Below are positions 7,783 to 16,627 of a stretch of DNA of 64,000 nucleotides, piece by piece. A program made the position numbers and the translations under genes. Below the pieces are notes generated by a model. The model ran no database searches. It worked only from the letters and a program-made list of their open reading frames with translations, and had not been told where the DNA came from. Location: the NCBI RefSeq assembly GCF_017874215.1, contig NZ_JAGGLB010000006.1, positions 186,001 to 250,000 on the forward strand, in the 5' to 3' direction. Every line of letters begins with the position of its first letter. Positions within the stretch are counted from its first letter, which is position 1. This DNA comes from Paenibacillus eucommiae. Lineage in GTDB: Bacteria > Bacillota > Bacilli > Paenibacillales > NBRC-103111.

Positions 7783-8667
7783 ATGGGAACCTTTCCGGAA
7801 TATCAGGATGTTTTATCTCATGTGGATTTTAAGAAGGTGTGTGTTCCTTTTTATATGAGAAAGAATACGATTAGTCAGGAGCTGCCCCTGCATCACCACG
7901 ACTTTGCGGAATTATCCTTTGTGCTGGACGGTTTGGGGACAGAAATCATTAACGGTCAAACCCATACCTTGAAGCCAGGGACCCTCTCATTCCTGCTGCC
8001 GCACCATATCCACGATTTTAACTGTTTCCCGAGCTCACCAGTTCGTTTATATTGCTGCATGTTCGATATCCAGATGCTTTTAGGCTCCTCGCTTGATGAT
8101 GAATTAGGCGGATATTTATTGCGTGTAGGCGAAGGCCTGCCTTCTTATGTGGATTTGAACCCGCTGCAGGCGGAGCAGATGAAGCACATTCTGGATGAGC
8201 TGTATGCTGAATTTACAGGCTCAGAGCCAGGGAAGAACAGCCTGATCCGCTGCAAGCTGGTGGAAGCTTTATTTCTCTTCATCCGTGCTGCTTTAGCTCA
8301 GCTTTCACAGGGGCGAGAGAGCTCGGCTTTGACCCCTAAAGAAAGCAAGTGGGACATGATTCATTTTGTCCATATGCATTATGGTGACGATCTGAATTTA
8401 TCCCTGTTAGCTCAGCAATTTAACGTCAGTATCCCCCGCGCCAGCCGAATCTTCAAAACTCATGTTGGCAAAAGCTTTCTTGAATATTTGCATACCATTC
8501 GCATCCGCACTGCTTCTACACTCCTATCCACTACCAGTATGACGGTTTCGGAGGTGTCTGCTGAGGTGGGCTTTGAATCCTTCCGCACGTTCTCCCGCGT
8601 TTTCAAGGAAATCATGAGCATGACACCAAGTGAATTCCGCCAATCCTCACAGGAACGACTTTCCTAA
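7783..8667 (+). CDS. AraC-family regulator with N-terminal cupin domain
   Basis: The 294-residue protein has an N-terminal sugar-binding cupin (residues about 20-105, with HHHDFAELSFVLDG and the HHIHDF pair) and a C-terminal double helix-turn-helix of AraC type (residues about 190-290, ending GFESFRTFSRVFKEIMSMTPSEFR). Members of this design activate nearby sugar genes when a sugar binds the cupin. It starts after GTGGGGGGC. Its last 21 bp overlap the convergent ceramidase-like gene. With the FadR operator just upstream it is probably a second layer of control in the same locus. Confidence 0.87.
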   Translation: MGTFPEYQDVLSHVDFKKVCVPFYMRKNTISQELPLHHHDFAELSFVLDGLGTEIINGQTHTLKPGTLSFLLPHHIHDFNCFPSSPVRLYCCMFDIQMLLGSSLDDELGGYLLRVGEGLPSYVDLNPLQAEQMKHILDELYAEFTGSEPGKNSLIRCKLVEALFLFIRAALAQLSQGRESSALTPKESKWDMIHFVHMHYGDDLNLSLLAQQFNVSIPRASRIFKTHVGKSFLEYLHTIRIRTASTLLSTTSMTVSEVSAEVGFESFRTFSRVFKEIMSMTPSEFRQSSQERLS

Positions 8668-9954
8668 TAAATCGGTAAGAGCCTCGCTAATCAGACGCTC
8701 AATGACGGGTTCAAAGGGGGCCGGCATGGCAAAATAATACGTCGAACCTACTGGTTCATAACCGCCCTCTCTTAATTGCTCAGCTGTAGGTACATAGCCA
8801 AACATCCCATTCGAGTAGCCCAGTGCAAGCGTCCGGCCAGCCGTCAAGCTTTTCACAAGCAGGCCATAGGCGGTAACGATTTCCGCGTTCATAGCTACCA
8901 TGGAGAAGCCTTCGGCTATTTGAATGAAGCTCATTTCCAAAGGATACGCTGACTGCGGCCGCGATGCAGACAGAAGCTTACGGCTCCATTCCCCCATGAT
9001 ACCAGGCTCATTAACCATTGCCTCCAGCTTGCTTCGTTCAGGCATCTGCTGCAGTGGCAGTTCGACGACAACGGACTGGGCAGCAATAGGGCAAGTTTGC
9101 AGTGTCATCATTGGCAGGGACAGTACTTTAATAACTTCATCGGCTACAAGCTGTCCAAGCTCCCGGACAAGAGGATCCTTCCCCTGGTAGAAAGCTTGTG
9201 CATGCCCCGGATTGATATCCCCGCAGGCACCTTGCAAAAAGGCTGCCATTGCCCCGCCACCAAGCGCTGCTTCAATGCTCTCCATAGCGGCTCCGGTAAA
9301 ATCTCCGGAAACTAAATTATCCCGATGCACAACCGGGTGACAGGCGTAATGCACAAGAACAGCTTTTGTCGCTCCTTGGCTTTCTGTGAGAAATTTGATA
9401 ACAGTGAGCTCATGATCCACAAGCCCATGCGGATTCGGCTGAAGCTGATGCGTCTGCTCCATGGGAAGGCGGCGGTTAATGCCAATGCTGCACCCGCCGC
9501 TGCTGCGCTGAGCCGAGACAACCTCCAGTTGATCCGCGGCCTCTTGTACGCCGAGCAGCACTGCAGCCTCTAGTTGCTCCAGATATTCAGCATCCGCTTC
9601 ACCTAGCAAGGTGGTAAACCGTGTACTCGTTTGCGGCCCGGAATGGGAATGTGTAGCGTGAAAAAGAATCGCTGCATGCTCAACACCCCAGCCTGCATGA
9701 ATTTGCTGCTTCAGCAGCGGGATGCGTTCGCTTCCCCACCAGATCAAATCAGCTGAAATGATCACACTTGCGGTCACATGTCCCCGTGCGTCCGTATGGC
9801 GAAAAAACAAAATCCTCGCATAAATAGGCTGAGCAATCCCGGTGAAACCGCCCAGCTTGCTTCTATCGGCAAAGCCGGCTAGAGGAATCGATTTCCGCGG
9901 GGTAATATCCACCTTTGCGGTTCCTAATTGAAGCTGTGAGTTTGTGTTCAACAT
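8647..9954 (-). CDS. Neutral/alkaline non-lysosomal ceramidase-family hydrolase
   Basis: The 435-residue protein matches the neutral ceramidase N-terminal domain: it begins GTAKVDITP..IPLAGF, has the metal-site ATHSHSGP and the GACGDINPG stretch. It has no signal peptide, unlike secreted bacterial ceramidases, and is shorter than the full-length enzymes of about 650 residues. In soil Firmicutes such short proteins occur beside sugar genes and their substrate is unknown, so amide hydrolysis of a ceramide is not assured. It starts after GAAGGAGGAATGGC and lies 32 bp downstream of the DegT-type aminotransferase gene, probably in one operon. Confidence 0.8.
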   Translation of the reverse strand: MLNTNSQLQLGTAKVDITPRKSIPLAGFADRSKLGGFTGIAQPIYARILFFRHTDARGHVTASVIISADLIWWGSERIPLLKQQIHAGWGVEHAAILFHATHSHSGPQTSTRFTTLLGEADAEYLEQLEAAVLLGVQEAADQLEVVSAQRSSGGCSIGINRRLPMEQTHQLQPNPHGLVDHELTVIKFLTESQGATKAVLVHYACHPVVHRDNLVSGDFTGAAMESIEAALGGGAMAAFLQGACGDINPGHAQAFYQGKDPLVRELGQLVADEVIKVLSLPMMTLQTCPIAAQSVVVELPLQQMPERSKLEAMVNEPGIMGEWSRKLLSASRPQSAYPLEMSFIQIAEGFSMVAMNAEIVTAYGLLVKSLTAGRTLALGYSNGMFGYVPTAEQLREGGYEPVGSTYYFAMPAPFEPVIERLISEALTDLLGKSFL

Positions 9955-9986
9955 GCCATTCCTCCTTCAATTTTCCTCATCCTCCT

Positions 9987-11198
9987 TTAATAAGAAGCCA
10001 TCACTTTACCAATCGCATTAGCAATATCATTCATGGCACTCTCATCTGCCAGGAGCACAGATTGATTGAGCCAAATAACCTCCTTATCACAAAGCCGCTC
10101 GCTTACGGGACAGGAATAGCTGCGGTCATCGTTCGTATAAGCTCTTGTCGCCTTGATAATAGCCTCGTTGCGATTTAAAGAGAGGTAGCCGTAGCTTACA
10201 GGAATCCCTTCCGCATTCATCTTAGTAATAAAATCATTCTTGTCTACCTGCTCAGAACGCTCTGATGAGATCCGGAACATATAGAGGTGATTGGCATGGC
10301 GCGTAATCCTGGAATCCTGCTTCATTAAGCGAATGTCATCGCGTTCGCCAAGCCATGCATCAAGCAGCTTCACGTTAGCTTCTCTTAACTGCATCTGTTC
10401 CTCAAGACGAGTCATTTGCGCAAGCAGAATGGCTGCCTGAAACTCCGTCATCCGATAGTTCTGTCCAATCCGTTCATGCTGGTACCAAGCTCCCTTCGGA
10501 ACGCGTCCCACATTGCAGATGGACCAAGCCTCCTCCCATAAAGCCTTGTCATTCGTAATAATCACGCCGCCTTCTCCGGCATTGAGATTTTTGCTGGCTT
10601 GCAGGCTGAAGGTCCCTAAATCGCCAATCGACCCTACGCCGCGGCCTTCCCACTGGGCTCCAACAGCCTGAGCGGAATCCTCAATGACCTTGAGCTTATA
10701 TTTGGCAGCTATTTCTTTAATTCGGCTCATATTAGCGGGTGCCCCCGCAAGATGTACAGGGATGATAGCTTTAGTCCTCGGCGTAATCGCTTTTTCCACT
10801 TTGTCCGGATCGATAAGCAGCGTATCTTCTTCAATATCGGCAAATACGGGGATTGCGCCAAATGCCAACGCAGCTGATGCAGTAGCTATAAAAGTGTAAG
10901 GAGGCACAATCACCTCATCGCCTGGCTTCACTCCCGCAGCTTGCAGCGCTACCGTTATTGCAACAGTGCCATTAACTACACTAACCGCATAATCAGCTTG
11001 CTGCAGCTCCGCGAATGTCCGCTCCATCTGCAGCAGCTTTTCTTTGAATTCGGACGAGTGCACAGCACCTACTCCACCCCATTTGCCGGAGCGAACGACC
11101 TCAAGGAGCAAGCGTTCCTCCAACTCTCCATAAATCGGCCAAGCTGGAAACGGCTCCACTCGAACAGGACTTCCTCCATCCACTGCCAGTTTACTCAT
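9987..11198 (-). CDS. DegT/DnrJ/EryC1/StrS-family PLP aminotransferase
   Basis: The protein has about 403 residues from ATG 11198, which is preceded by a GGTGGGA ribosome site; an in-frame GTG at 11210 is less likely. Family marks are VVNGTVAITVALQAAGVKPGDEV, VPPYTFIATASA, the cofactor Asp in VIEDSAQAVGA and the PLP lysine in SLQASKNLNAGEGG (about K203). These enzymes aminate keto sugars or cyclitols and sometimes act in reverse. It is the second aminotransferase of the locus after the class III one at 4818, which supports amino-sugar or aminocyclitol metabolism. It is probably transcribed with the ceramidase-like gene. Confidence 0.88.
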   Translation of the reverse strand: MSKLAVDGGSPVRVEPFPAWPIYGELEERLLLEVVRSGKWGGVGAVHSSEFKEKLLQMERTFAELQQADYAVSVVNGTVAITVALQAAGVKPGDEVIVPPYTFIATASAALAFGAIPVFADIEEDTLLIDPDKVEKAITPRTKAIIPVHLAGAPANMSRIKEIAAKYKLKVIEDSAQAVGAQWEGRGVGSIGDLGTFSLQASKNLNAGEGGVIITNDKALWEEAWSICNVGRVPKGAWYQHERIGQNYRMTEFQAAILLAQMTRLEEQMQLREANVKLLDAWLGERDDIRLMKQDSRITRHANHLYMFRISSERSEQVDKNDFITKMNAEGIPVSYGYLSLNRNEAIIKATRAYTNDDRSYSCPVSERLCDKEVIWLNQSVLLADESAMNDIANAIGKVMASY

Positions 11199-11362
11199 AT
11201 ACGATCCCACCCATCTCTAAGTTTAAGCTGCAGTGCACCCGGCATTGGAAGCAGCGAATGACTACACCCCCTATGTTAGAGGAAGGACAGCGGGCAGGTA
11301 TGCCAAAAAGAATAGAAAGTAAGCCATTTTTCACTAAAGGGTCTCAAAGCAGGCTTGCTTTT

Positions 11363-11388
11363 TTATCAATTGAGTAGTAAAGTGATAA
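11363..11388. promoter_or_regulatory. Probable MarR-family operator upstream of the MarR gene
   Basis: The sequence TTATCAATTGAGTAG followed by TAAAGTGATAA closely parallels the site at 11862-11890 before the dioxygenase gene. It is placed for autoregulation. Confidence 0.6.
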
Positions 11389-11406
11389 GTGTAAGGAGGA
11401 AACAAA

Positions 11407-11850
11407 ATGCGCAATAATACGATAGGCTCGTTAATCTGGTTACGTTTAATGCGTTTTACGAACCAAAGTAACCAGATGTCGAATAACTTTTTGAAACGGT
11501 TCGATTTAACGACTGCCCAATTTGATGCACTCATGCAAATCCGCACCTATCAGCCGCTCACGCAAATGATGCTAGCTGATAAAGTGACAGTTTCGCAAGG
11601 TGGTATTTCTCGGATGCTCGATCGCCTTGAAAAAGAAGGCTATATTGTACGTAAGCATATCTGGAAAACAAAAACGATTAGCCTTACTGAGAAGGCAGAA
11701 TCTATTTTAGAACAAGCAATGCCTGAACAGCTTGCCTTTCAATCGTCATTTTTTGATGATGTATTAAATAAAGAAGAACAACAAACCCTATATGCTCTGA
11801 TGACACGTGTACACAAACATAGCCAAAAAAAAGAATTACCGCTGGAGTAA
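11407..11850 (+). CDS. MarR-family transcriptional regulator, MhqR-like
   Basis: The 147-residue winged-helix protein has the MarR recognition region [22 protein letters not shown] and the wing ...KEGYIVRK. The ATG follows AGGAGGAAACAAA. It lies 56 bp before a ring-cleaving dioxygenase, the same pairing as MhqR with MhqA/MhqO in Bacillus, which sense quinones and electrophiles. No conserved N-terminal Cys is visible, as in MhqR. Local composition is more AT-rich than in the preceding genes. The shared operator motif before both genes supports repression of the dioxygenase by this protein. Confidence 0.85.
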   Translation: MRNNTIGSLIWLRLMRFTNQSNQMSNNFLKRFDLTTAQFDALMQIRTYQPLTQMMLADKVTVSQGGISRMLDRLEKEGYIVRKHIWKTKTISLTEKAESILEQAMPEQLAFQSSFFDDVLNKEEQQTLYALMTRVHKHSQKKELPLE

Positions 11851-11861
11851 TTTTTTTTGCA

Positions 11862-11890
11862 TTATCAGTTGACTAGTCAAGTAATGATAA
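11862..11890. promoter_or_regulatory. Probable MarR-family operator upstream of the dioxygenase gene
   Basis: A perfect 12-bp palindrome TTGACTAGTCAA at 11869-11880 lies inside TTATCA...TGATAA, matching the arrangement before the MarR gene. Confidence 0.65.
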
Positions 11891-11906
11891 ATGAGGGGGA
11901 ATTGCA

Positions 11907-12851
11907 ATGTATACCATTTCTGGACATCATCATATTTCGATGCTTACAAAAAACGCTCCATTGAATAATCAATTTTATCAAAAAGTATTAGGACTTCGCA
12001 GAGTGAAAAAGACAGTGAATCAAGATAACCCTACTATGTATCACCTTTTTTACGGAGATTTAACAGGGAGTGCGGGAACAGAGCTGTCATTTTTTGAAAT
12101 GCCTAAGGCGGGAAGCACTATTCGGGGCACAAATGCAATCACACAAATCGGGTTGCTCGTTCCGTCATTTGAAAGTCTTCTTTTTTGGAAAAAACGCTTT
12201 GAGTCATTCGATGTAAGACATGGTGAAATTACAAGTTATGCGGGCCGGGATGCTTTGCATTTTGAAGATTCAGAAGGATTGCGCATGATGTTGTTAAACA
12301 ATAACGGCGAAGTGGTTCCTGAAAATTGGTCAGTCTGGAAAGACTCCACAGTCGAGGAAAAGCATCAAATTCTAGGAATGGGCACAGTCGAAATCACAGT
12401 GCGGCACTTAGAAAGCTTAGCGAACACATTAAAGGATATGTTTGGTTATGTAGAAGCGTCTCGCTCTGATACTGAAGCCATTTATCAGTCTGTTGGCGGT
12501 CAGTCATTTGGAGAGATTGTTATCAAGCAGGAAGAAGGAGCAAGTGAGAAGCCCGGAAAAGGAAGCATTCATCATTTAGCCATCCGGGTTAAAAATGAAG
12601 ACGAGCTGCGTTATTGGGAAGAAGTTGTTAAAGAGCGTGGCTTTCACTCAACAGGGATTGTGGATCGTTTTTACTTTCAAAGCTTATATTTCCGCGAATC
12701 CAATGGGATTTTATTTGAAATTGCCACAGATGGTCCGGGCTTCACTGCAGATTCAACGGTCGAAGAGCTGGGTAAAGCATTAGATTTACCACCATTTCTA
12801 GAAGAACGACGTGCAGAAATCGAAGCAAACCTAGCTCCAATTGATAGCTGA
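11907..12851 (+). CDS. Ring-cleaving dioxygenase, VOC family (MhqA/MhqO-like)
   Basis: The 314-residue protein has two vicinal-oxygen-chelate domains. The metal site can be read as His in ISGHHHISM, His in GSIHHLAIRV and Glu in GILFEIATDGPGF. These enzymes of Bacillus and relatives open hydroquinone or catechol-like rings and detoxify quinones in the cytoplasm. The ATG follows GAGGGGGAATTGCA. The MarR gene lies upstream and the remains of a flavin reductase gene follow, the usual MhqR-type gene set. Confidence 0.88.
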   Translation: MYTISGHHHISMLTKNAPLNNQFYQKVLGLRRVKKTVNQDNPTMYHLFYGDLTGSAGTELSFFEMPKAGSTIRGTNAITQIGLLVPSFESLLFWKKRFESFDVRHGEITSYAGRDALHFEDSEGLRMMLLNNNGEVVPENWSVWKDSTVEEKHQILGMGTVEITVRHLESLANTLKDMFGYVEASRSDTEAIYQSVGGQSFGEIVIKQEEGASEKPGKGSIHHLAIRVKNEDELRYWEEVVKERGFHSTGIVDRFYFQSLYFRESNGILFEIATDGPGFTADSTVEELGKALDLPPFLEERRAEIEANLAPIDS

Positions 12852-12912
12852 TTGCAACAGAAATTATGCCCGCGAAAAAAAACATACTGCGACGAAGTAA
12901 GGAGGGGTTAAG

Positions 12913-12936
12913 ATGAAAATTGTCGGAATCTCAGAC
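12913..12936 (+). pseudogene. 5' stub of a flavin (azo)reductase-type gene cut by an ISL3 element
   Basis: GGAGGGGTTAAG is a full ribosome site before ATG. The first codons read MKIVGIS, the typical start of NADPH-dependent FMN reductases that accompany MhqA-type dioxygenases. After about eight codons the sequence passes into the 3' end of the ISL3 transposase and no remainder of the gene is found in the window. Confidence 0.55.
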
Positions 12937-14013
12937 TTTAACGTAAGGTCTACGTTCCTTCGGAAGACCTTCTGTGAAAAGCATTTTGGCCCGTAGAACC
13001 TCAAAAGAATATCCTCTGCCTAAACGATTCATTGCCCTGATAAGGCTTCTCAAAGACTCGGTATAAGCGTTTGTAGTGTGATGGTCAAAGTAGGCGAATA
13101 TCTCTTCTTCCCAGTTTTTCATAGCTTTAATAAGAGGTTCAAATGCGGATTGGAGTTCGGTTGGTATTTTTGCTTTCCAAGCGTTGTATTTGAGAAACGC
13201 TTTCTGTCTGTTGTCACAATCCCAAATATCGAAATAGGATTCCTTCATCTCTGTAAGCTCTTTATGGCAGCCCTCTCTAAGTTGTTTGCGGATGGTTTCC
13301 AACGCTTGGTTAGCCATACGGACAATGTGAAACTTATCGACAATAATGATTGCTCTAGGCAATACAGCTTTTACAGCGTCCTTGTAAGGTTGACACATAT
13401 CCATCGTGACATACTGTATTCTATCCTTATTTCGTAGACGAGAAAGGTATTCTACAACCGTTTCCTTATTGCGATTTTGAAGGAGGTCTATCAATTTACG
13501 TTCTTCGGTGTTAGTAAAGACGCATCTTGGCTTATTCATGATATGAATTTCATCTATTCCAAGCCAGTTAGGAGTTTCGAATTGCGTGGTTTCTTCCAGC
13601 CGATTGATGTAATCACGGAAAATATTGCGTATTGTCTTCTCGTTTATCCCAATGTCTTCGGATATGCTGACGAATGTGCGTTGGATACTTTGTTTTTCGA
13701 TATACGATAGTAGCCGTTTTGTGCAATTACGTTTCTCGTCTATGGTGCAATCTAACCGCTCCCAGAAGGTTTGATTGCAATCTCTACAATGATACCTCTG
13801 ACGTTTAATGAGAAGCCCTACTTGCTTGCCATGGATGGGCAAGTCCATGCAAACATGTTCTCTACTTCCGTGCCTGTATGGGTTTTTTTTAGTTTTGCAA
13901 TGCGGGCATTCGGAAGGTGCAGAGACTGCCTGAACCCGAATTTGAAATTCATGATCATTTTCATAAATACCGAGTATATGGAAACACGGAAGTTTAAGGA
14001 TGTCCATAAGCAT
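12931..14013 (-). mobile_element. ISL3-family transposase, probably 3' truncated
   Basis: The reading frame of 360 residues has an N-terminal zinc-binding segment (CPHC..C, then CRDC) and DDE-type catalytic parts: WLGIDEIHI, YVTMDMCQPY and a late Glu in NAYTESLRSLIRAMNRLGRGYSFE. ISL3 transposases are usually near 400-430 residues. Here the product stops just after KERRPYVKV, at the junction with the reductase stub, so the stop is probably supplied by flanking DNA and the left IS end is missing. No clear terminal inverted repeats were found. The element is probably immobile. Confidence 0.8.
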
Positions 14014-14015
14014 AA

Positions 14016-15404
14016 TTATCTTGTAGGTGTTCCTTTAGCTACTTTCCTCTCCGAAACCTTTTTCCACTTTCCTGATAGATAGTAAACAGTAAAAAGGACA
14101 GCGGAACAGATAAGCGCGATTGGGAAGCTCCACCATAGATTTTCCAATCCATACTGTTTGCCTAAATAATAAGCAAGTGGGATTTGGATTCCCCACAATG
14201 TAAGGATTGTAATAAGCAGAGGTACGATCACCGCTCCAGTTGCTCTAACTACCCCTGCAATTACAAGCGTAACCCCAAACAGGATATATGACCAAAATGT
14301 AATCATAATAATTTGTTTGCCAATTACAAATGCATTCCCAGCGGCCGGAAGAAAAAGCAACAGAATTTCATCTCTGAAAATGATACATAATGATACCAAT
14401 AAACCTGTTAATAAGAGGTTTAACCCTATGCCCGTCGCTGCAGCCAGATGTACCCGTTCCCACTTTTCAGCTCCGATATTTTGTGCCGCCATCGCAGTTA
14501 AAGCCCCACCTAGCGCTATGCCTGGCATTTGGATATAGGTAATAAGCTGGTTTACCGCGCCAAAAGCTGCCGCTGCGTCGGAACCGAATGAGTTGATAAG
14601 GTGAAATAGTGCAAGTACACTGGCAGTAGAAAACATCATCTGGAGCCCCATCGGAAGCCCTTTAGCCATTAAAAACTTGATAATATCCCACTTCACTTTT
14701 AAAAAGTGCAAATCATCTTTGGTTATGCGTAAAAAGTACTTTTTAGCGTACATATAGACAATAAATAGCGTAAGACTCAGAAACTGAGCGATCCCAGCAG
14801 CCAATGAAGAGCCCGAAATTCCCATCTCAGGTACAGGCCCCATTCCCAAAATAAGTACGGGATTAAGCCCAATATCCAGTCCAACCGACAACATCAAAAA
14901 ATACAACGGTGTCTTGGAATCGCCGGCTCCCCTCATTACAGCCATTGCATAATTATGCAAAAATGAAAAAGGGATACAGATAAATAGAATTCGTGTATAG
15001 GATTCAGCTAAATTTATAATGTCGGATGGGGTATTCAGCATATTTAGAATTGGCAATGTGAATAGAAAACCTATTCCCGAAATAATCAGGGATAAAACTA
15101 GAAAGAACATGGCGCTTGTGCCAACAACCTCTTTTGCCCCATCCATATTGTCTGCACCCACGTGTTTGCCGATCATAATTACGGTTGCCATAGCGATCCC
15201 GAAGATGGAGCTAATCAAGAAGAACAGTAGAATATTTGCGTTAAAAGTAGCTGCCAGGGCCTGTTCTCCTAACAACTGTCCAACCCAAATCGAATTCACG
15301 AGTCCGTTTAGAGACTGCAAAGCATTGCCCATTAAAAAAGGAATAGCAAAGAAGAACAGCGTTTTTCCAATCGGTCCGGATGTTAATGCTGTTTTATTTT
15401 TCAT
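14016..15404 (-). CDS. MATE-family multidrug/Na+ antiporter
   Basis: The 462-residue integral membrane protein has twelve predicted hydrophobic segments in two similar halves. It begins LTSGPIGKTLFFFAIPFLMGNALQSL, matching the NorM/DinF-type start of MATE exporters, and contains the repeated PxxxG patterns. It would export cationic or other drugs with Na+ or H+ exchange at the cell membrane. Its start overlaps the end of the small upstream gene by 11 bp, so it is translationally coupled in the TetR-led operon 16288 to 14016. Confidence 0.9.
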   Translation of the reverse strand: MKNKTALTSGPIGKTLFFFAIPFLMGNALQSLNGLVNSIWVGQLLGEQALAATFNANILLFFLISSIFGIAMATVIMIGKHVGADNMDGAKEVVGTSAMFFLVLSLIISGIGFLFTLPILNMLNTPSDIINLAESYTRILFICIPFSFLHNYAMAVMRGAGDSKTPLYFLMLSVGLDIGLNPVLILGMGPVPEMGISGSSLAAGIAQFLSLTLFIVYMYAKKYFLRITKDDLHFLKVKWDIIKFLMAKGLPMGLQMMFSTASVLALFHLINSFGSDAAAAFGAVNQLITYIQMPGIALGGALTAMAAQNIGAEKWERVHLAAATGIGLNLLLTGLLVSLCIIFRDEILLLFLPAAGNAFVIGKQIIMITFWSYILFGVTLVIAGVVRATGAVIVPLLITILTLWGIQIPLAYYLGKQYGLENLWWSFPIALICSAVLFTVYYLSGKWKKVSERKVAKGTPTR

Positions 15405-15675
15405 CCTTCGAATTTCTCTCTTTCTTTTTTTTCCTATGTTGACCGAACGCTTCTATCCGCTCATCAAATTCTTTATGACTCATTCCGAAAATCTTATTCA
15501 ACAGATCGAATTGTTCGGGATAAGGCCCTCCTCCTTCTACGCGATGAGCCAAATCAATAGAACCCCATACTTCTTCCAATGCAGAAAGAAAGACGATTTC
15601 ATTAAGCCAAGCGAATTGTTCCTGCGTTATCACATCACTGAATTTTCGATTCATGATTTCAGTATAGAAGTTCAT
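15394..15675 (-). CDS. Small protein of unknown function between TetR and MATE genes
   Basis: The protein of 93 residues is not recognised. The N-terminal two thirds look helical (QEQFAWLNEIVFLSALEEVWGSIDLAHRV) and the tail is very basic (HRKKKKERNSKDEK). The ATG has the site AAGGAG, which overlaps the stop of the TetR gene, and its end overlaps the MATE start, so the gene is real and co-translated. It might act with the transporter, but no function can be assigned. Confidence 0.65.
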   Translation of the reverse strand: MNFYTEIMNRKFSDVITQEQFAWLNEIVFLSALEEVWGSIDLAHRVEGGGPYPEQFDLLNKIFGMSHKEFDERIEAFGQHRKKKKERNSKDEK

Positions 15676-15679
15676 TTAT

Positions 15680-16288
15680 CTACTCCTTAATTTTCATAAT
15701 GCCTCGAAAAAAGACATTTGAAACATGGCTATTGAATACCTCCACCGGCATCTTTCTTGCCTCGACCATTTCTTTATACAAATGAGGCTCGAAAAGATTA
15801 ATAAACGCGGAGGACATAAACTCGACGGGTAAGTCCGGATCAAATAAACCTTCTCGTTTTCCTTCGTTCAGCATTTCATGGATGCCACTGAATATTTTTG
15901 GGAGGATTTCATTAACTTCTGCTTCATGGGATTTGAAAATTGTTGTCATGTCGGGAATGCTCGTTAACAAAAATTGAAAAAAAGCTCCGGACAATTCGCG
16001 ATTCAGAAGAAACTCAAGCTTTTCCTTTGGACTAACAGGAAGGGCTATGGCTTCTTCAACAGAACCAAGAAACGATTGCATTTTAGGCTCCACTATGGTG
16101 AACACAAGATCTTCTTTCTTAGGGAAATGAAGGTATAGCGTACCTTTTGCAACCCCCACTCCGATCGCAATCTCATCCATACTCATATCGTGATAACCTT
16201 TTTCTAGTAGAACTCTCTCCGCATACTCCAGAATAAGCTGTTCTCGCTCCTTTTGCTGTTTTTCCTTCAAAGAAATTCTTGTAGTCAT
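15680..16288 (-). CDS. TetR-family regulator of the MATE operon
   Basis: About 202 residues from ATG 16288; an in-frame TTG at 16306 is a less likely start. The N-terminal helix-turn-helix (DEIAIGVGVAKGTLYLHFPKKEDL) is typical of TetR. The C-terminal ligand domain is poorly conserved as usual. It heads the leftward operon with the small protein and the MATE pump and has the palindrome ATGACT/AGTCAT upstream, so repression of its own operon is expected. Confidence 0.88.
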   Translation of the reverse strand: MTTRISLKEKQQKEREQLILEYAERVLLEKGYHDMSMDEIAIGVGVAKGTLYLHFPKKEDLVFTIVEPKMQSFLGSVEEAIALPVSPKEKLEFLLNRELSGAFFQFLLTSIPDMTTIFKSHEAEVNEILPKIFSGIHEMLNEGKREGLFDPDLPVEFMSSAFINLFEPHLYKEMVEARKMPVEVFNSHVSNVFFRGIMKIKE

Positions 16289-16306
16289 TATCCACTCAGC
16301 CTCCAA

Positions 16307-16627
16307 TAATAATCCAAATTCATTTTATGACTATAAAGTCATTATACTGATTGGAGTGTTTCATTACAACTGAATTCAGTTGTTCCACTATATAATCCGA
16401 AGACGCGAAAAATATAAAACAACCCAGTAATAGTATTCTTGTGTAATGGGTCGATTTTTTACAAAATTTGTGTTTATGATCTAGTGGAATAAATGATTTT
16501 CGATAAATTTATTTTATATAGATGACATGAAAGTTAATGTTTTATTTATTGAAAAGAGTTGGTATGATAATAACTAATTCGTATTCAAACAAATAGGTCA
16601 TCTTGAACTAAAATGGAGGCTGTAGAA
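16307..16627. other. Divergent intergenic region between TetR operon and citrate synthase
   Basis: About 320 AT-rich bases. It contains the TetR-type palindrome at 16327 and, before the citrate synthase, AT-rich sequence in which I could not choose a convincing -35/-10 pair. No small gene was seen. Confidence 0.6.
16327..16342. promoter_or_regulatory. Probable TetR operator, ATGACTATAAAGTCAT
   Basis: Inverted repeat with arms ATGACT and AGTCAT, 38 bp upstream of the TetR ATG. Confidence 0.6.

Noticed and set aside
12853..12866. TTGCAACAGAA near the truncated ISL3 as an IS6 end
   Set aside because: Only eleven bases match the reversed IS6-type end and the match is broken directly after, so it is probably chance.
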